DNA from: Bradyrhizobium manausense | GTDB lineage: Bacteria > Pseudomonadota > Alphaproteobacteria > Rhizobiales > Xanthobacteraceae | Length of the DNA stretch: 64,000 nt | Assembly (NCBI RefSeq): GCF_018131105.1 | Contig: NZ_JAFCJI010000002.1 | Span: forward strand, 682,001 to 746,000 | Direction of reading: 5' to 3' | Shown: positions 40,904-49,316 of the stretch, piece by piece | Layout: each line of letters begins with the position of its first letter | How positions within the stretch are numbered: position 1 is the first letter of the stretch | The notes under the pieces: model-generated | Database searches by the model: none | What the model was told of the DNA's origin: nothing | Seen by the model: the letters and a program-made list of their open reading frames with translations, nothing else | Position numbers and translations under genes: made by a program

Positions 40904-42565
40904 CTAGGCCTTCACCGCGAGCGCAAAGTCCTTGCCGACCGAGATCGCCCGCGGATCGATGATGCAATGGAGGATCGACGGCTTGCCCGAGGCCAGTGCG
41001 CGCTCGAATGCCGGCGCGAACTCTTCGGTCCGCTCGACGCGCTCGCCATGGCCGCCGAACGCCTTGGCGTACATCGCGAAGTCGGGGTTCTTGAGCTGGG
41101 TGCCGACGACGCGACCGGGATAGTCGCGCTCCTGGTGCATGCGGATGGTGCCGTATTGCGAGTTATCGACGACGATGACGACCAGCGGCGCATCGTATTG
41201 CACTGCAGTCGCGAACTCCTGCCCGTTCATCAGGAAGCAACCATCACCGGCGAAAGCGACGACGACACGGTCAGGATATTGCCGCTTCGCCAGCACACCC
41301 GCCGGCACGCCATAGCCCATCGAGCCCGAGGTCGGCGCGAGCTGGGCGGCAAAGCTGTGGAAGCGGTGATGGCGATGGATCCAGCCGGCATAGTTGCCGG
41401 CGCCGTTGCAGACGATCGCGTCCTTCGGCAGGCGATCGCGCAGCCAGGTCATGACCTGGCCGTACTGGAAGGTGCCCGGCAACTCGCGCGCCTTGTCGGT
41501 CCAGGCAAGATAATCGGCATGCGCCTTCGCGGCCTCGCCCTTCCATGCAACCGCGCCTGCCGGCTTCAACGTCTCGACAGCGGCCGCGAATGCAGCGGGC
41601 GTCGCCTGGATCGCCAACGCCGGCTGATAGATACGTCCGAGCTCTTCCGAGCCCGGATGCACGTGGATCAGCTTCTGTTGCGGCGTCGGAATGTCGAGCA
41701 GCGTGTAGGACGAGGACGGCATTTCCGACATGCGGCCGCCGATGAGAAGAATGACGTCGGCATTGTCGATGCGCGCCTTCAGGCCCGGGCTCGGCCCGAT
41801 GCCGAGATCGCCGGCATAGTGCGAATGGTCAGCGTCGATCAGCGATGCCCGACGAAACGAGGTTGCGACCGGCAGGTCGAAGCGCTCGGCGAAGCGCGCG
41901 ATGCTCTTGGTCGCTTCATCGGTCCAGCGCGAGCCGCCGAGAATGACGAGCGGCGCCTTGGCGCTCGCAAGCATCGTACTGACCTGCTCGACATCGGCAG
42001 GCGCCGGCCAGCTCACTGCGGGCTCGATGCGCATCGCGTCGGCAACAGCAGCGGTCTCGGTCAGCATGTTCTCCGGCAGCGCGATCACGACCGGACCGGG
42101 GCGGCCCTGCATGGCGACGCGAAACGCGCGCGCGACCAGTTCCGGAATGCGATCGGGACGGTCGATCTCGACCGCCCATTTCGCCATGGTGCCGAACACG
42201 GCCTTGTAGTCGAGCTCCTGGAATGCCTCGCGCTCGCGCATGCCGGTGTCGACCTGGCCGACAAACAGGATCATCGGCGTGGAGTCCTGCATCGCGATGT
42301 GGACGCCGTGGCTGGCATTGGTGGCGCCGGGGCCGCGGGTGACGAAGCAGACGCCTGGCCGCCCGGTGAGCTTCCCATAAGCTTCCGCCATCATCGCTGC
42401 GCCGCCTTCGGCGCGACAGATCACGACGTCGATCGGACTGTCATGCAGCGCATCGAGTGCCGCCAGATAGCTCTCGCCCGGCACACAGGTGACGCGGTCG
42501 ACACCTTGCGCGACCAGCTGGTCGATCAGGATCTTGCCCCCCGTGCGGGTATTTCTGATGGTCAT
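40904..42565 (-). CDS. Thiamine-diphosphate enzyme (acetolactate synthase-like)
   Basis: The 553-residue protein has the three domains of the pyruvate oxidase/acetolactate synthase family. The activating glutamate is in CRAEGGAAMMAEAYG (about residue 51), and the cofactor site is GDGCFLMNGQEFATA to VVDNSQYG. The operon context argues for decarboxylation or carboligation of a 2-oxo acid from amine removal rather than for branched-chain amino acid synthesis. Its stop lies three bases from the DadA-like start, and its start overlaps the aminotransferase stop by four bases. Confidence 0.85.
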   Translation of the reverse strand: MTIRNTRTGGKILIDQLVAQGVDRVTCVPGESYLAALDALHDSPIDVVICRAEGGAAMMAEAYGKLTGRPGVCFVTRGPGATNASHGVHIAMQDSTPMILFVGQVDTGMREREAFQELDYKAVFGTMAKWAVEIDRPDRIPELVARAFRVAMQGRPGPVVIALPENMLTETAAVADAMRIEPAVSWPAPADVEQVSTMLASAKAPLVILGGSRWTDEATKSIARFAERFDLPVATSFRRASLIDADHSHYAGDLGIGPSPGLKARIDNADVILLIGGRMSEMPSSSYTLLDIPTPQQKLIHVHPGSEELGRIYQPALAIQATPAAFAAAVETLKPAGAVAWKGEAAKAHADYLAWTDKARELPGTFQYGQVMTWLRDRLPKDAIVCNGAGNYAGWIHRHHRFHSFAAQLAPTSGSMGYGVPAGVLAKRQYPDRVVVAFAGDGCFLMNGQEFATAVQYDAPLVVIVVDNSQYGTIRMHQERDYPGRVVGTQLKNPDFAMYAKAFGGHGERVERTEEFAPAFERALASGKPSILHCIIDPRAISVGKDFALAVKA

Positions 42566-43788
42566 GACAGCTCCCTGACGGCTTTGGCGATGCGCTTTAC
42601 GGCCTCGCGCAAGTTTTGTTCCGAGGTGGCGTAGGACAGGCGGAAATAAGGTGCAAGGCCGAAACAGCTGCCCGGCACCACGGCCACGTCATGCCTCTCC
42701 AGCAGAAACCTGCAGAACGCGCCATCGCTGTCGATGACGCTGCCGTCAGGGGCGCGGCGGCCAATCAAGCCGGCACAGCTGGCATAGACATAGAACGCAC
42801 CTTCCGGCCGACGGCAGGTAACACCGTCGATGGCGTTGAGCGCATCGATCACGATGTCGCGGCGGCGCTGGAACGCGGCGCGGCGCTCGATCAGAATGTC
42901 CTGCGGGCCGGTCAGCGCGGCGATCGCGGCGGCCTGGCTCACCGAGGACGGATTGGTCGTGCTCTGGCTCTGCACCACGGCCATCGCCGCGATCAATTCG
43001 CGCGGACCCCCGCCATAGCCGACGCGCCAACCGGTCATGGCATAGGCCTTGGAGACACCGTTCACGGTCAGAGTGCGCGATTTCAGACTTGGCTCGAGTG
43101 CCGCAGCCGTCACGAACGGCATGCCGTCATAGATCAGGTGCTCGTAGATGTCGTCAGCCATCAGCCAGACATGCGGATGGCGCTTGAGCACATCCAGGAT
43201 CGGACGCAGCTGCGCCGCCGAATAGGCAGCGCCCGTCGGATTGGATGGCGAGTTCAGCAGCAGCCATCGCGTCTTCGGCGTGATCGCGCGTTCGAGATCG
43301 GCGGCATCCAAACGAAATCCGTTGTCTTCGCGGCAGAGCACGTCGACGGGCGTGCCGTCGGCGATGCGCACCATGTCGGCATAGCTGGTCCAGTAAGGCG
43401 CTGCCAGAATCACCTCATCGCCGGGACTGAGCGTCGCCATGAAGGCGTTGTGGATTACCTGCTTGGCACCGGCGCCGGCGGTGATCTCATCGGCGGCATA
43501 GACGAGATCGTTCTCGCGGCGGAATTTCTCTGATATGGCCGCCTTCAACTCCACCGAACCGTCGAGGATGGTGTACTTGGTCTGGCCGGCGCGGATGGCG
43601 CGCTCGGCCGCGTCCTTGGCATGGTCAGGCGTGTCGAAATCAGGCTCGCCGGCGCCCAGCACGATCACCGGCCGCCCCTCGCGCTTGAGCCGCTGCGCGA
43701 CCGCGCCGATCTTCAGAATCTCGGAGACGCCGATCGCGCTGATGCGTCGCGCGGGGCGGAAGGTCGATGCGGGTGCCCTGACAGTCAC
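42562..43788 (-). CDS. PLP-dependent class I/II aminotransferase
   Basis: The 408-residue fold type I enzyme has the cofactor lysine at K247 (VSKAYAMTGWRVG), the NSPSNPTG loop at about 189-196 and an aspartate-tyrosine pair in ADDIYEHL. It resembles aspartate/aromatic aminotransferases. It would exchange the amino group of the imported amino acid with a 2-oxo acid. It is translationally coupled to the ThDP gene by ATGA overlap. Confidence 0.88.
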   Translation of the reverse strand: MTVRAPASTFRPARRISAIGVSEILKIGAVAQRLKREGRPVIVLGAGEPDFDTPDHAKDAAERAIRAGQTKYTILDGSVELKAAISEKFRRENDLVYAADEITAGAGAKQVIHNAFMATLSPGDEVILAAPYWTSYADMVRIADGTPVDVLCREDNGFRLDAADLERAITPKTRWLLLNSPSNPTGAAYSAAQLRPILDVLKRHPHVWLMADDIYEHLIYDGMPFVTAAALEPSLKSRTLTVNGVSKAYAMTGWRVGYGGGPRELIAAMAVVQSQSTTNPSSVSQAAAIAALTGPQDILIERRAAFQRRRDIVIDALNAIDGVTCRRPEGAFYVYASCAGLIGRRAPDGSVIDSDGAFCRFLLERHDVAVVPGSCFGLAPYFRLSYATSEQNLREAVKRIAKAVRELS

Positions 43789-43798
43789 GGCCGAGCCC

Positions 43799-44152
43799 TC
43801 ATTTGCGTGCGGCGATCGCGATCACTTCGATACGGAAGGCCGGATCGGCGAGCTCGACCTTGCCGCAGGCGCGGGTCGGGGTGTTACCGGGCACGACCCA
43901 GGCATCATAGACCGCGTTCATAGCGTCGAAATCGTCCATGGTCTTGAGCCAGACCTGCACGCTGAGCAGGCGCGACTTGTCGGTGCCGGCGCGCGCCAGC
44001 ATGTCGTCGACCTTGGCCAATGCTTCTTTTGTCTGCTGGATAATGTCGGCAGTCTTGGTATCAGCCACCTGGCCGGCCAGAAAAACGAGATCACCGAACA
44101 CGGAGGCGCGGCTGCGGCGGGCGTTCTGGTCGATGCGGGTGATATCCGACAT
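43799..44152 (-). CDS. RidA-family enamine/imine deaminase
   Basis: This 117-residue trimeric protein hydrolyses reactive enamines and imines left by PLP enzymes or amine oxidases. The key arginine is present at about R94 (TPTRACGKVEL), with the C-terminal IEVIAIA strand. Its presence between aminotransferase and dehydrogenase genes fits a pathway that produces 2-iminoacids. Confidence 0.88.
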   Translation of the reverse strand: MSDITRIDQNARRSRASVFGDLVFLAGQVADTKTADIIQQTKEALAKVDDMLARAGTDKSRLLSVQVWLKTMDDFDAMNAVYDAWVVPGNTPTRACGKVELADPAFRIEVIAIAARK

Positions 44153-44170
44153 GGGATGTCCTTTTTGTCC

Positions 44171-45088
44171 TTACTTGCCGGTGGCGATGATGCGGCGGCA
44201 GTGTTCGAGCGCAGCACCAATGAGGTTGTCGCTCGCCTCCGGCGTGCGGAACGCCGAGTGCGCCGACAGCGTCACGTTCGGTAATTTTGTCAGGGCGTGA
44301 CCGGCGGGCAGCGGCTCGACGGTGAAAACGTCGAGGCCGGCATGCGCGAGGTGACCCGAGCGGAGCGCCTCTAACATCGCGTCCTCGTCAACGATGGCGC
44401 CGCGCGCGGTGTTGATCAGAATGCTGCCCTTGCGCATCCGAGCGATGCGCTCGCGCGACAGAAAGCCCTTGGTCTCGTCGTTGAGCAAGAGATGCAGCGA
44501 GATGACGTGGCTCTCCCCCAGCAACGTCTCCAGCGACACGAACTCGACACCGGGATGCGTCTTCGGCGTCCTGTTCCAGGCGATCACCTTCATGCCGCAA
44601 CCGGCCGCCATGCGGGCCGCTTCCGCGGCGATGCCGCCAAAGCCGATCAGGCCAAGCGTCTTGCCGGTGAGTTGCACGGCGTCGCGGCGCAGCCAGTTGC
44701 CCTCGCGCATGCCGCGGTCCATCTCCCCAAAGCTCTTGGCCGACGCCCACATCAGCGCGATCGCGCATTCGGCCACGGCCGTGTCGCCATAGCCTTTGAT
44801 GGTGTGCACGGAGACGCCGCGCTCAGCGAGCTCTTCCGGATTCATATAGCTGCGCGCGCCGGTGCCGAGGAAGACGACGTGCTTCAGCTTCGCGCACTTC
44901 GCCGCAATCACCGTCGGCACGGCCGTGTGATCCACGATCATGATCTCGGCATCGCCGAGCAGGCCAGGAAGCTCGTCAGGTTTGATGGAGGGATTGCGAT
45001 GGATGCTGACAGGTAGATTCTGCGCGACCAGGAGCTTGTCAGTCACCGCTGCCAGGGTCTCGTTCGCATCGACGAATAGGGCGCGCAC
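44171..45088 (-). CDS. D-2-hydroxyacid dehydrogenase
   Basis: The 305-residue NAD(P)-dependent enzyme has the cofactor motif GFGGIA, the catalytic arginine in INTARGAIVDEDA and the histidine of LSAHSAFRTPEA. It converts 2-oxo acids and D-2-hydroxy acids. It is the first gene of the leftward operon and is divergent from the ABC importer genes. Oxidation or reduction of the oxo acid made by the other enzymes is a sensible role. Confidence 0.88.
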   Translation of the reverse strand: MRALFVDANETLAAVTDKLLVAQNLPVSIHRNPSIKPDELPGLLGDAEIMIVDHTAVPTVIAAKCAKLKHVVFLGTGARSYMNPEELAERGVSVHTIKGYGDTAVAECAIALMWASAKSFGEMDRGMREGNWLRRDAVQLTGKTLGLIGFGGIAAEAARMAAGCGMKVIAWNRTPKTHPGVEFVSLETLLGESHVISLHLLLNDETKGFLSRERIARMRKGSILINTARGAIVDEDAMLEALRSGHLAHAGLDVFTVEPLPAGHALTKLPNVTLSAHSAFRTPEASDNLIGAALEHCRRIIATGK

Positions 45089-45128
45089 AGGCCTCTCCTT
45101 GAACTCACATTCAAATAGCGTTCAGCGT

Positions 45129-45269
45129 TGTATTCAGACTTGAATGCGATTTGCAATCCCTGATCTTCAGGAATTTTCGCAATCCTGCCAGGATATTGGG
45201 CTCATTTCTGCCTTGCCGCCCAAATGGACAGCTATCTGAAATACCGTATTGCATTTTATCCTGAATACA
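45129..45269. promoter_or_regulatory. Divergent operator region with TGTATTCAG arms
   Basis: TGTATTCAG at 45129-45137 and its exact complement CTGAATACA at 45261-45269 flank the divergent promoters of the amino acid operon and the ABC importer. A further TTCAAAT/TTGAAT pair lies around 45113-45145. GntR/FCD regulators often bind such GTAT/ATAC-containing repeats, so the GntR protein at 38074 is the likely ligand. Confidence 0.5.
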
Positions 45270-45326
45270 GAAATAGTCCAGTGGCCGGAGACGATCCGAC
45301 CCAAAATTCCAAGGGAGACAGAGACG

Positions 45327-46163
45327 ATGAATCGCAGGGATGCTCTCACCACTGTCGCGCTCGCGGGCGCAGCGATGGCCGCCGCAAGCGGCTCGGCCAA
45401 AGCCGACGCACCGACCTCCACGCTCGATCGCATCAAGAAGAATGGCGTGCTCCGCGTCGCCGTCATTGTCGGCCAGGAGCCTTACTTCCATAAGGACCTC
45501 GCCACCAACGAGTGGTCGGGCGCCTGCATCGAGATGGCCAAGGACATCGCCAGCAAACTCGGCGCCAAGCTCGAAACGCTGGAATCGACCTGGGGCAACC
45601 AGATCCTCGACCTGCAGGCCGACAAGGTCGACCTCGCCTTCGCCGTTAACCCGACGCCGGAACGCGCGCTGGTCATCGACTTCTCGACGCCGATCCTGGT
45701 GCACTCCTTCACCGTCATCACCAAGAAGGGCTTTGCCAAGCCGCAGACCTGGGCCGATCTCAACAAGCCCGAGGTCAAGATCGCCGTCGATATCGGCTCG
45801 ACCCACGAGACCATCGCGCGCCGCTATTGCCCGAAGGCCAACATCCTCGGCTTCAAGAACCGTGACGAGGCGATCCTCGCGGTGGCGACGGGACGCGCCG
45901 ACTGCAACGTCTCGCTCGCTGTGCTGTCGGTCTCGACTCTGAAGAAGAATCCGAACCTCGGCGATCTCGCCATCCCGCGCCCGCTGCTGACACTGCCGAC
46001 CAACATGGGCATCCGCGCCGAGAGCGACCGCCGCTACAAGGATTTCCTCAGCGCCTGGGCCGATTACAACCGATCGATGGGCCAGACCCGCGAATGGATG
46101 CTGAAAGGCTTCGAAGCCGTCGGCCTCACCGCCGACGATCTTCCGCCCGAAGTGCAGTTCTGA
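45327..46163 (+). CDS. Polar amino acid ABC importer, binding protein
   Basis: This 278-residue family 3 solute-binding protein has an N-terminal signal with twin arginines (MNRRDALTTVALAGAAMAAA) and then GVLRVAVIVGQEPYFHKD. The ligand pocket region includes TPERALVIDFSTPI. The start at 45327 is fixed by AAGGGAGA upstream. It is the first of three importer genes and is divergent from the catabolic operon, so it very probably delivers that operon's substrate. Confidence 0.9.
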   Translation: MNRRDALTTVALAGAAMAAASGSAKADAPTSTLDRIKKNGVLRVAVIVGQEPYFHKDLATNEWSGACIEMAKDIASKLGAKLETLESTWGNQILDLQADKVDLAFAVNPTPERALVIDFSTPILVHSFTVITKKGFAKPQTWADLNKPEVKIAVDIGSTHETIARRYCPKANILGFKNRDEAILAVATGRADCNVSLAVLSVSTLKKNPNLGDLAIPRPLLTLPTNMGIRAESDRRYKDFLSAWADYNRSMGQTREWMLKGFEAVGLTADDLPPEVQF

Positions 46164-46166
46164 TCG

Positions 46167-46829
46167 ATGTACGTTTGGGACTTCGCGGCGCTCAAACCGT
46201 ATTGGGGCCTGATCTGGCAAGGGCTCCTGGTCACGCTGTTCTATACGGTGACCACGGTGGTCGCGGGTCTCGCCATCGGATTGTTCGTCGGCATCCTGCG
46301 CACGACGGCACCGCGTTGGATCACGGTGCCGCTGCGTCTCTATATCGAAGTGTTTCGCTGCACGCCGCTGCTGGTGCAGCTGATCTGGGTCTACTATGCC
46401 CTGCCCGTTCTGATCGGTGTCGACATGTCGCCGGCGATGGCGTGCTTCATCGCGCTGTCGCTCTACGCCGGCTCATTCTACGCGGAAATCTTCCGCGGCG
46501 GCATCGAGGCGGTCGACACCGGCCAGTGGGAAGCCGGCCGCGCCATCGGCATGCGCCGCGGCAAGATCTTCCGCCGCATCGTGTTGCCGCAGGCAACCCA
46601 GGTGATGATCCCCTCCTTCATCAACCAGACCATCATGCAGCTGAAGAACACCTCGCTGGTGTCGGTGGTCGCGGTCGGAGATCTCCTCTATCAGGGCACG
46701 GTCATCACTGCGGCGAGCTACAAACCGCTTGAGGTCTACACCACGATCGCCGTGCTCTATTTCGTGGTGCTATTCCCGCTGACGCTGGTCGCTGACCGGG
46801 TTGAATTGCGGATGGGGGCGCATCGATGA
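46167..46829 (+). CDS. Polar amino acid ABC importer, permease
   Basis: The 220-residue inner-membrane protein has about five spans and the binding-protein-dependent transport motif around EAGRAIGMRRGKIFRRIVLPQA. A single HisM-type permease probably works as a homodimer. The gene begins three bases after the binding protein stop, and its end overlaps the ATPase start by four bases. Confidence 0.92.
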   Translation: MYVWDFAALKPYWGLIWQGLLVTLFYTVTTVVAGLAIGLFVGILRTTAPRWITVPLRLYIEVFRCTPLLVQLIWVYYALPVLIGVDMSPAMACFIALSLYAGSFYAEIFRGGIEAVDTGQWEAGRAIGMRRGKIFRRIVLPQATQVMIPSFINQTIMQLKNTSLVSVVAVGDLLYQGTVITAASYKPLEVYTTIAVLYFVVLFPLTLVADRVELRMGAHR

Positions 46830-47584
46830 ATGCCCTGATCGCAAGCAATATCCACAAGGCGTTCGGCGATCACCAGGTGCTCAAGGGCGTTTCGCTCTCG
46901 GTCGCACGCGGGGAGGTCGTCACCCTGATCGGCGCCTCCGGCTCCGGCAAGTCGACCTTCCTGCGCTGCCTGAACCTGCTGGAAATGCCGCAACAGGGCG
47001 AACTTGCCATCGGCACCCACAAATTTTCTTTCGGCAGGGGCGTCCGCCCCGCAGGCGATGCACAGCTTGCACTGCTCCGGCGTAGCGTCGGCATGGTGTT
47101 CCAGCACTTCAATCTGTTCCCGCACATGTCGGTACTGTCAAACGTCACCGAAGGTCCGGTGCAGGTGAAGGGCATGGCACAGAGCGAGGCCAACGAACTC
47201 GGCCGCGATCTGCTCGCCAAGGTCGGCCTTGCCGACAAGGCCGGTGCATTCCCGAGTCGTCTGTCCGGAGGCCAGAAGCAGCGCGTCGCGATCGCCCGCG
47301 CACTCGCTATGAAGCCTGAGGTCATGCTGTTCGACGAACCGACCTCTGCGCTCGACCCCGAGTTGGTCGGCGAAGTCCTCTCCGTCATCCGCAGCCTTGC
47401 CGCCGAAGGCATGACCATGGTGCTCGTCACGCACGAGATGGCCTTCGCCGCCGACGTCTCGACGCGTGTCGGCTTCATGAACGACGGCATCATGGCCGAG
47501 ATCGGGACGCCCGAGGAAACCATTCGCCAGCCGCGCAGCGAACGGCTGAAGACGTTCCTGAGCCGGTTTCACGAGACGCATTGA
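46826..47584 (+). CDS. Polar amino acid ABC importer, ATP-binding protein
   Basis: This 252-residue ATPase has Walker A GASGSGKST (about 36-44), the LSGGQKQRVAIARAL signature and Walker B VMLFDEPTSALD, then a switch histidine in VTHEM. It powers the three-gene importer. A short insertion of about ten residues (FGRGVRPAGDAQL) lies between Walker A and the Q-loop, as in several GlnQ-type proteins. Confidence 0.94.
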   Translation: MNALIASNIHKAFGDHQVLKGVSLSVARGEVVTLIGASGSGKSTFLRCLNLLEMPQQGELAIGTHKFSFGRGVRPAGDAQLALLRRSVGMVFQHFNLFPHMSVLSNVTEGPVQVKGMAQSEANELGRDLLAKVGLADKAGAFPSRLSGGQKQRVAIARALAMKPEVMLFDEPTSALDPELVGEVLSVIRSLAAEGMTMVLVTHEMAFAADVSTRVGFMNDGIMAEIGTPEETIRQPRSERLKTFLSRFHETH

Positions 47585-47747
47585 CGCAGATGCCCCCACC
47601 AAACCGGGACGCTGATATGCGCGCCGCCTTACGTGGCGCGACCGGTGTTGACGCGAACCCATACGCGTTTAAGTAGGTGAGACAAAGACTGCAGGGGTGG
47701 TGACGTTCGCTGGACTGGTTCCCGTTGCCGTCACCCATGCAGGACAC

Positions 47748-49049
47748 ATGACGACCCCGCCTCACGCGACTTCGCCTCGCGCTTCAGCACCTCCTCATCT
47801 CGCCATCGTCCTGTTCTCGCTCGCGATGGGCGGCTTTGCGATCGGAACCACCGAATTCGCATCGATGAGCCTGCTGCCGTTCTTCGCGGCCGACCTTCAT
47901 ATCGACGAGCCGACGGCCGGACATGCAATCAGCGCCTACGCGCTCGGCGTGGTGCTGGGCGCGCCGCTGATCGCCGTGCTCGGCGCGAAGTTCGCCCGAC
48001 GCACGCAATTGCTGGCACTGATGGCGGTGTTCGCGCTCGGCAACGCCCTGACTGCGATGGCACCCAGTTTTGGGGCGATGATCGCGGCCCGCTTCCTCTC
48101 GGGCCTGCCCCACGGCGCCTATTTCGGCATCGCCGCGCTGGTTGCGGCCTCGCTCGTTCCCCAACATCGCCGCTCGCAAGCGGTTGGCCAGGTGATGCTG
48201 GGCCTGACCGTCGCCACCATCATCGGCGTCCCCCTTGCCAATCTGATCGGCCAGGCGGTCGGCTGGCGTGCGAGTTTTGGCTTCGTGTCGGTGCTGGCCT
48301 TGCTCACCGTTCTGCTGTGCGCGCTGTTCGCGCCGCGCGACCAGGCCGGCCGGTCGGATCCGCTGCGCGAACTCGGCGCGCTCAAAAGCCGCCGCGTCTG
48401 GACGACCCTCGCGATCAGCGCCATCGGCTTCGGCGGCACGTTCGCCGTCTATACCTATCTCGCGACGACATTGATCGAGGTCACCAAGGTCAGCACCGAG
48501 GTCATCCCGTTCTTCCTGGCGATCTTCGGTATCGGCGCCACGCTCGGCAACCTGTTCGTGCCGCGCTTTGCCGACCGCGCACTGATGCCGACGGCGGGTG
48601 CCATCCTGCTGTTTGCGGCCGTGGCCCTGCTGGTATTTCCGCTCGTCGCTGGCAATCCCTGGCTGCTCGCGATCGACATTTTCGCGATCGGCGCCAGCGT
48701 CGCACTCGGTGCCGTGCTGCAGACGCGGCTGATGGATGTCGCGGGGGACGCACAGGCGCTCGCGGCCGCACTCAACCATTCGGCGTTCAATACCGCCAAT
48801 GCGCTCGGCCCCTTCCTCGGCGGCCTTGCCATTCGCCAGGGGCTGGGCTGGACGTCCACCGGTCCGGTCGGTGCCGCCCTGGCGGTCCTGGGCTTTCTGA
48901 TCTGGATTGTCGCCTATCGCGACACCGGCCCGGCGCCGGTCGAGCACGCCGCGGGCAGTAATGCCGCGCCACGCGAAACTGCTCCGCTTAAGCGCGCGCC
49001 GCCGCTGGCGCCGCGTGAGCAGAGCCGTCCCAAGGAGCCGGTGGCCTGA
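47748..49049 (+). CDS. MFS transporter (AraJ/DHA1 type)
   Basis: The 433-residue permease has twelve predicted spans with GTTEFASMSLLPFFAADL early on and ARFLSGLPHGAYFGIAALVAASLVP, typical of AraJ/YdhP-like drug and sugar exporters. The start at 47748 is preferred since the upstream part of the frame is not hydrophobic and carries no site. A proline- and arginine-rich tail of about 25 residues ends the protein. It appears to be a single-gene unit. Confidence 0.85.
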   Translation: MTTPPHATSPRASAPPHLAIVLFSLAMGGFAIGTTEFASMSLLPFFAADLHIDEPTAGHAISAYALGVVLGAPLIAVLGAKFARRTQLLALMAVFALGNALTAMAPSFGAMIAARFLSGLPHGAYFGIAALVAASLVPQHRRSQAVGQVMLGLTVATIIGVPLANLIGQAVGWRASFGFVSVLALLTVLLCALFAPRDQAGRSDPLRELGALKSRRVWTTLAISAIGFGGTFAVYTYLATTLIEVTKVSTEVIPFFLAIFGIGATLGNLFVPRFADRALMPTAGAILLFAAVALLVFPLVAGNPWLLAIDIFAIGASVALGAVLQTRLMDVAGDAQALAAALNHSAFNTANALGPFLGGLAIRQGLGWTSTGPVGAALAVLGFLIWIVAYRDTGPAPVEHAAGSNAAPRETAPLKRAPPLAPREQSRPKEPVA

Positions 49050-49064
49050 CGGATCGCAACGCGC

Positions 49065-49223
49065 TCAGAACAGAGCGACGTTGAATGCCTGTCCGTAGAT
49101 CATCGCGGCCACAAGCGAGACCAGCAGGCCCGCGCCCGAGAAGATCGCGAGGATCTTCAGCGTTTCGATGTCGACATTGGTTCCCGTCGCGCGGGATATT
49201 GCTCTTGCCAGTGCAGCAATCAT
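49065..49223 (-). CDS. Small membrane protein, 52 residues
   Basis: The peptide begins MIAALARAISRATGTNVD and has one membrane span (about 22-44, LKILAIFSGAGLLVSLVAAM). The start at 49223 has GGAG about eight bases upstream. It lies between the convergent MFS gene and the carboxylesterase gene. The function is unknown; similar tiny proteins are frequent in Bradyrhizobium. Confidence 0.55.
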   Translation of the reverse strand: MIAALARAISRATGTNVDIETLKILAIFSGAGLLVSLVAAMIYGQAFNVALF

Positions 49224-49316
49224 CGCCAGCTCCGAAGCCGGCCGCGCGGACGCGGGGCCTGACCTCATCGAGCGCAGATCGGCGCGGCTGCCTGTGAAGC
49301 AGATTACAGGTAACGC

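Noticed and set aside
40904..42565. Assignment of the ThDP enzyme as biosynthetic acetolactate synthase (ilvB)
   Set aside because: No regulatory small subunit is adjacent and the operon is catabolic in character, so the symbol was withheld.
40736..42634. Long plus-strand frame opposite the ThDP and DadA-like genes
   Set aside because: It crosses two real genes on the other strand and has no recognisable domain.
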